Below, in pieces: positions 5,598-7,901 of a stretch of DNA of 7,901 nucleotides. The notes beneath the pieces were generated by a model. The model was not told the DNA's origin. It ran no database searches and saw only the letters and a list, made by a program, of their open reading frames with translations. The stretch is from JBFXAN01 sp050184225. GTDB taxonomy: Bacteria > Chloroflexota > Dehalococcoidia > CAUJGQ01. Where the stretch lies: the NCBI GenBank assembly GCA_050184225.1, contig JBFXAN010000238.1, positions 1-7,901 of the forward strand, in the 5' to 3' direction. Every line of letters begins with the position of its first letter. The stretch's first letter is position 1. Both the position numbers and the translations under genes were made by a program.

Positions 5598-6967
5598 GTG
5601 TCGACGCCGCAGACTCTGTTCGACAAACTCTGGGCGAGCCACGTCATCGCGGAGCGCGAGGACGGCGCCTCGCTGGTCTTCGTCGATCGTCACTACGTCC
5701 AGGAAGGCGCCTTTCACGGTTTCAACAAGATGAAGGCGCGCGGGGAGCGGATGGCCCGGCCCGACCTGACGATCGCGATGCCCGACCACTACGTTCCGAC
5801 CGGTCCCGGCGGGCGAAGGCCAAGGCGAGTTGCTGCGCATGACAGGTCAGCTACGGGGCTTCGCGCGCGAGTGCAACCTGCGCTTGTTCGACGTTGGCCA
5901 CCCGTGGCAGGACATCATCCATGTCGTCGGCCCGGAGCTCGGTCTGACACTGCCTGGCCTGCGGGTAGTCGAGGGCGACAGCCAAACGTCGACTCACGGG
6001 GCCTTCGGTGCCTGAGCGTTCGGCGTTGGCGCGTCGGAGGTCTCACACGTGTTGATGACGCCGACGTTGTGGCGGCGCCGTTCCAAGTCGATGCGGATCA
6101 CGGTCAACAGCCGCCTGGGCGCCGGCCTGTCGGCCAAGGATCTTGCGTCGACGATCATTGCACGCATCGGCGCCGATGGTGCTGTCGGTCACGTGATCGA
6201 GTACGCGGGCGAGGCTGTCCGCGCGCTGTCCATGGAAGGCCGGATGACGCTACGCACCATGGCGATCGAATCGGGTGCGCGTTGCGACATGGTGTCGCCG
6301 GACGCGACGACCGTCGAGTATGTCCGCGGCCGGCGGGGCGCGGCGTTCGACGCCGCTGCCGAACAATGGATGAACCTGGCCACCGACGCGGAAGCCCGGT
6401 TCCATCGTGAAGTGGTGATCGACGCGGCCGACATCGCCCCCACGGTCACCGGGGGCATCACGCCGGAAGACGCGTTGCCAATCGACGCCGTCCTGCTCGA
6501 TCCGGACTCGATCATCGATCCGGCGCGGGCTCGCCATGTCCGCGATGCGCTCGACTACAAGGGGCTTCGTCCAGGCATGCGGCTCACCGATGTGTCGATC
6601 GACCGGATATTCATCGGCTCGTGCACCAACGCGCGGATCGAGGATCTGCGTTCCGCGGCCGCGATCCTCTCCGGTCAACGCGGTCGGGTGCCGGGCCTGG
6701 TCTCGCCCGGCTCGATGGAGGTCAAGACCCAGGCCGAGCAGGAACGTCTGCACCGGATCTTCATCGAGGCCGGACTGCGCTGGCATGAACGGCGACATCG
6801 TGCCTTCCGGGGAACGCTGCGCGTCCACGACCAATCGCAATTTCAAGGGACGCCAGGGCCCGGGTTCGCGCACGCAACTGATGTCTCCAGCGATGGTCGC
6901 CGCCGCGGCGGTCACCGGCCGTCTGGTCGATTTTCGATCGGGCGTTTCACCGGGGAGGGGCGGCTGA
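5598..6967 (+). pseudogene. Broken LeuC/aconitase-type hydratase large subunit
   Basis: LeuC-type large subunits carry a 4Fe-4S cluster and (de)hydrate dicarboxylates together with a LeuD-type partner. From GTG 5598, frame 0 gives TLFDKLWASHV and PDHYVPT. An extra base near the GGG at 5811-5813 moves the reading to frame 1, which gives HVVGPELG and GDSQTSTHGAFGA. That frame meets an in-frame TGA at 6013-6015 and continues in the same frame through AFGVGASE, LSMEGRMT and the first cluster cysteine in FIGSCTN (6622-6624). At 6776-6784 the reading moves to frame 2, which gives CAGMNGD, SGERCAST and NRNFKGRQG and ends at TGA 6965-6967. The usual GCSMC segment is reduced to its last cysteine, so one cluster ligand is lost. 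GDSHT reads GDSQT, losing a histidine that is catalytic in aconitases. The substrate may be a (methyl)maleate, as in dimethylmaleate hydratase; isopropylmalate isomerase is an alternative. The gene is non-functional as read. Confidence 0.85.
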
Positions 6968-7596
6968 TGGAACCGCTGATCCGCCTGACCGCGGTAGCCT
7001 GCGCGATGCCGCGCATCAACATCGACACTGACCAGATCCTGCCGGCCCGATTCATGAAGCAGGCTCGAACCCCGCCGACCGGCTACTCGACCTACCTCTT
7101 CCACGATGCACGCCGCGGTCCGGACAGCGCGCCGGATCCATCTTTCGCGCTGAACCTTCTGGCCAATGCGGGTGCGCGAATCATCGCGGCCCGACGAAAC
7201 TTCGGCAGCGGCTCGTCCCGCGAGGCCGCAGTCTACGCGTTGGTCGATTCGGGCAGTCACTGCGTGATCGCGCCGTCTCATGGCGACATCTTCGCCGCCA
7301 ACGCCGTCAACGATGGGCTGCTGCCGGCGCGCGGGACCGAGTCGGATATCGAGATGATTCTCGAACTGCTCGCGCCGGGCGGCATTTCGGCCCATGTGGA
7401 CCTGCAAACCTGCCTGATATCGATCGGCGATAAAGCCTTTGCCTTCGGCGTCGATCCGGTCGCCAATCTGCGCCTGCTGAACGGCTGGGACGAGATCGAC
7501 ATGACACGCCGCTACGCCGACGACATCGCGCGTTGGTCGGCCGCGGACCGCCTCTCCCGGCCATGGGCTGCGGTGCCGTCGGAGCCGGAAGGCTAG
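6967..7596 (+). CDS. LeuD/aconitase-type hydratase small subunit
   Basis: This 209-residue swivel-domain subunit pairs with a LeuC-type large subunit. It shows the family motifs INIDTDQILPARF (17-29), RNFGSGSSRE (77-86), the segment FAANAVNDGLLP (109-120) and a C-terminal LLNGWDEIDMT (170-180). The family's usual NFGCGSSREHAPWAL reads NFGSGSSREAAVYAL, a departure that may reflect a non-leucine substrate. The start ATG overlaps the large-subunit stop (TGATG) and is preceded by a strong GGGGAGGGG (6952-6960). An open frame extends upstream to 6049, but only because the damaged large subunit happens to share this frame, so the apparent 515-residue fusion is an artefact. The stop codon TAG at 7594 coincides with the IS630 boundary. 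The gene itself looks intact, though its partner is broken. The likely reaction is hydration of a maleate-type acid, by context only. Confidence 0.82.
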   Translation: MEPLIRLTAVACAMPRINIDTDQILPARFMKQARTPPTGYSTYLFHDARRGPDSAPDPSFALNLLANAGARIIAARRNFGSGSSREAAVYALVDSGSHCVIAPSHGDIFAANAVNDGLLPARGTESDIEMILELLAPGGISAHVDLQTCLISIGDKAFAFGVDPVANLRLLNGWDEIDMTRRYADDIARWSAADRLSRPWAAVPSEPEG

Positions 7597-7901
7597 TGTT
7601 CCGTCCCGCTAGTTCGTAGGCACAAGAACTGCATGAGATGAGGCATCCCTGGAGATACCTCATGGCCAACGTATACACCCGCACGACGATCATCAGCCTG
7701 ACGGAAGGCGAGCGAGAAGAGCTGACCTCAATGGCGAGGTCGCGATCGCTGCCGGGGGCGTTGGCGTTGCGTGCGCGAATCGTGCTGGCCAGTGAAGGCC
7801 AGGACAAAGCCAGCACCGACGTTGCGCAAGCATTGGGGATCAATCGAGCAACGGTGACGAAGTGGCGTGGCCGCTATGCACGAGATCGGCTGCCTGGGCT
7901 T
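7596..7901 (+). mobile_element. IS630-family insertion sequence, left part
   Basis: The element is recognised from its transposase. Its left end is inferred to follow the TA at 7594-7595, because IS630 elements insert at TA dinucleotides and the catabolic gene's last codons end exactly there. The leader 7596-7661 contains an inverted AGTTC/GAACT pair (7611-7615, 7626-7630) and the transposase ribosome binding site GGAG (7651-7654). The right end lies outside the window, so the terminal repeats cannot be checked. The exact boundary is uncertain by a few bases. Confidence 0.65.
7662..7901 (+). CDS. IS630-family transposase, N-terminal fragment (runs off window)
   Basis: The 80 visible residues form the N-terminal DNA-binding part of an IS630-type transposase. 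They include the characteristic LPGALALRARIVLAS stretch (30-44) and a helix-turn-helix, ASTDVAQALGINRATVTKW (50-68), followed by RGRYARDRLPGL. The DDE catalytic domain would follow downstream of the window. GGAG at 7651-7654 lies seven bases before the ATG. There is no internal stop, so nothing here suggests that the gene is broken. It belongs to a mobile element next to a decaying operon and is not part of the catabolic pathway. Confidence 0.9.
   Translation, partial: MANVYTRTTIISLTEGEREELTSMARSRSLPGALALRARIVLASEGQDKASTDVAQALGINRATVTKWRGRYARDRLPGL

Noticed and set aside
6013..6015. TGA read as selenocysteine in the LeuC-like gene
   Set aside because: The position is hydrophobic in the family, not cysteine. 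I see no selenocysteine-insertion hairpin, and the gene is broken elsewhere too.
6250..7407. Minus-strand open frame of 385 codons opposite the LeuC/LeuD-like genes
   Set aside because: Its arginine-, aspartate- and valine-rich translation shows no family features, while the plus strand encodes clear LeuC and LeuD motifs throughout.
1..7901. CRISPR array, tRNA or rRNA genes
   Set aside because: I saw no regularly spaced repeats and no tRNA- or rRNA-like segment on either strand.

Overview
This is a GC-rich bacterial window whose codon use suits a Proteobacterium with catabolic plasmid-like or accessory islands; I cannot name the genus. It holds a divergent pair (a hemC-type gene on the minus strand and a catabolic operon on the plus strand), and the start of an IS630-family element closes it on the right.

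Layout: 1-193, non-coding tail of hemC with a hairpin at 149-174. 194-1174 (-), hydroxymethylbilane synthase. 1175-1440, divergent control region with a good sigma70-like promoter (TTGACA at 1302) and a 14-pair hairpin at 1340-1373. Then a tightly packed plus-strand operon: Rieske oxygenase alpha subunit (1441-2690, one frameshift), kynurenine-formamidase-like alpha/beta hydrolase (2713-3648), NicX-type 2,5-dihydroxypyridine 5,6-dioxygenase (3632-4669), isocitrate lyase/PEP mutase-family lyase (4720-5589), a broken LeuC/aconitase-type large subunit (5598-6967) and its LeuD-type small subunit (6967-7596). The IS630 element begins at the LeuD stop codon, and its transposase runs off the window (7662-7901).

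Taken together the operon looks like an N-heteroaromatic (pyridine) degradation route. A Rieske oxygenase would hydroxylate the ring. The NicX homologue would open a 2,5-dihydroxypyridine to an N-formylmaleamate. The formamidase-like hydrolase would remove the formyl (or amide) group. A LeuCD-type hydratase would hydrate the resulting (alkyl)maleate, and the lyase would split the resulting (alkyl)malate. The hydratase/lyase pair echoes dimethylmaleate hydratase and 2,3-dimethylmalate lyase of anaerobic nicotinate fermentation, and suggests an alkylated pyridine as substrate. The substrate assignment is inference. No reductase for the Rieske enzyme, no maleamate amidase and no regulator are visible.

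The operon appears to be decaying. The Rieske gene lacks one base. The LeuC-like gene carries a one-base frameshift, an in-frame TGA, and a deletion, apparently between direct repeats, that removed part of its iron-sulphur motif. The two one-base indels could be sequencing errors; the deletion is unlikely to be. Base composition also steps up at about 4670-4720, so the operon may have been assembled from two sources.
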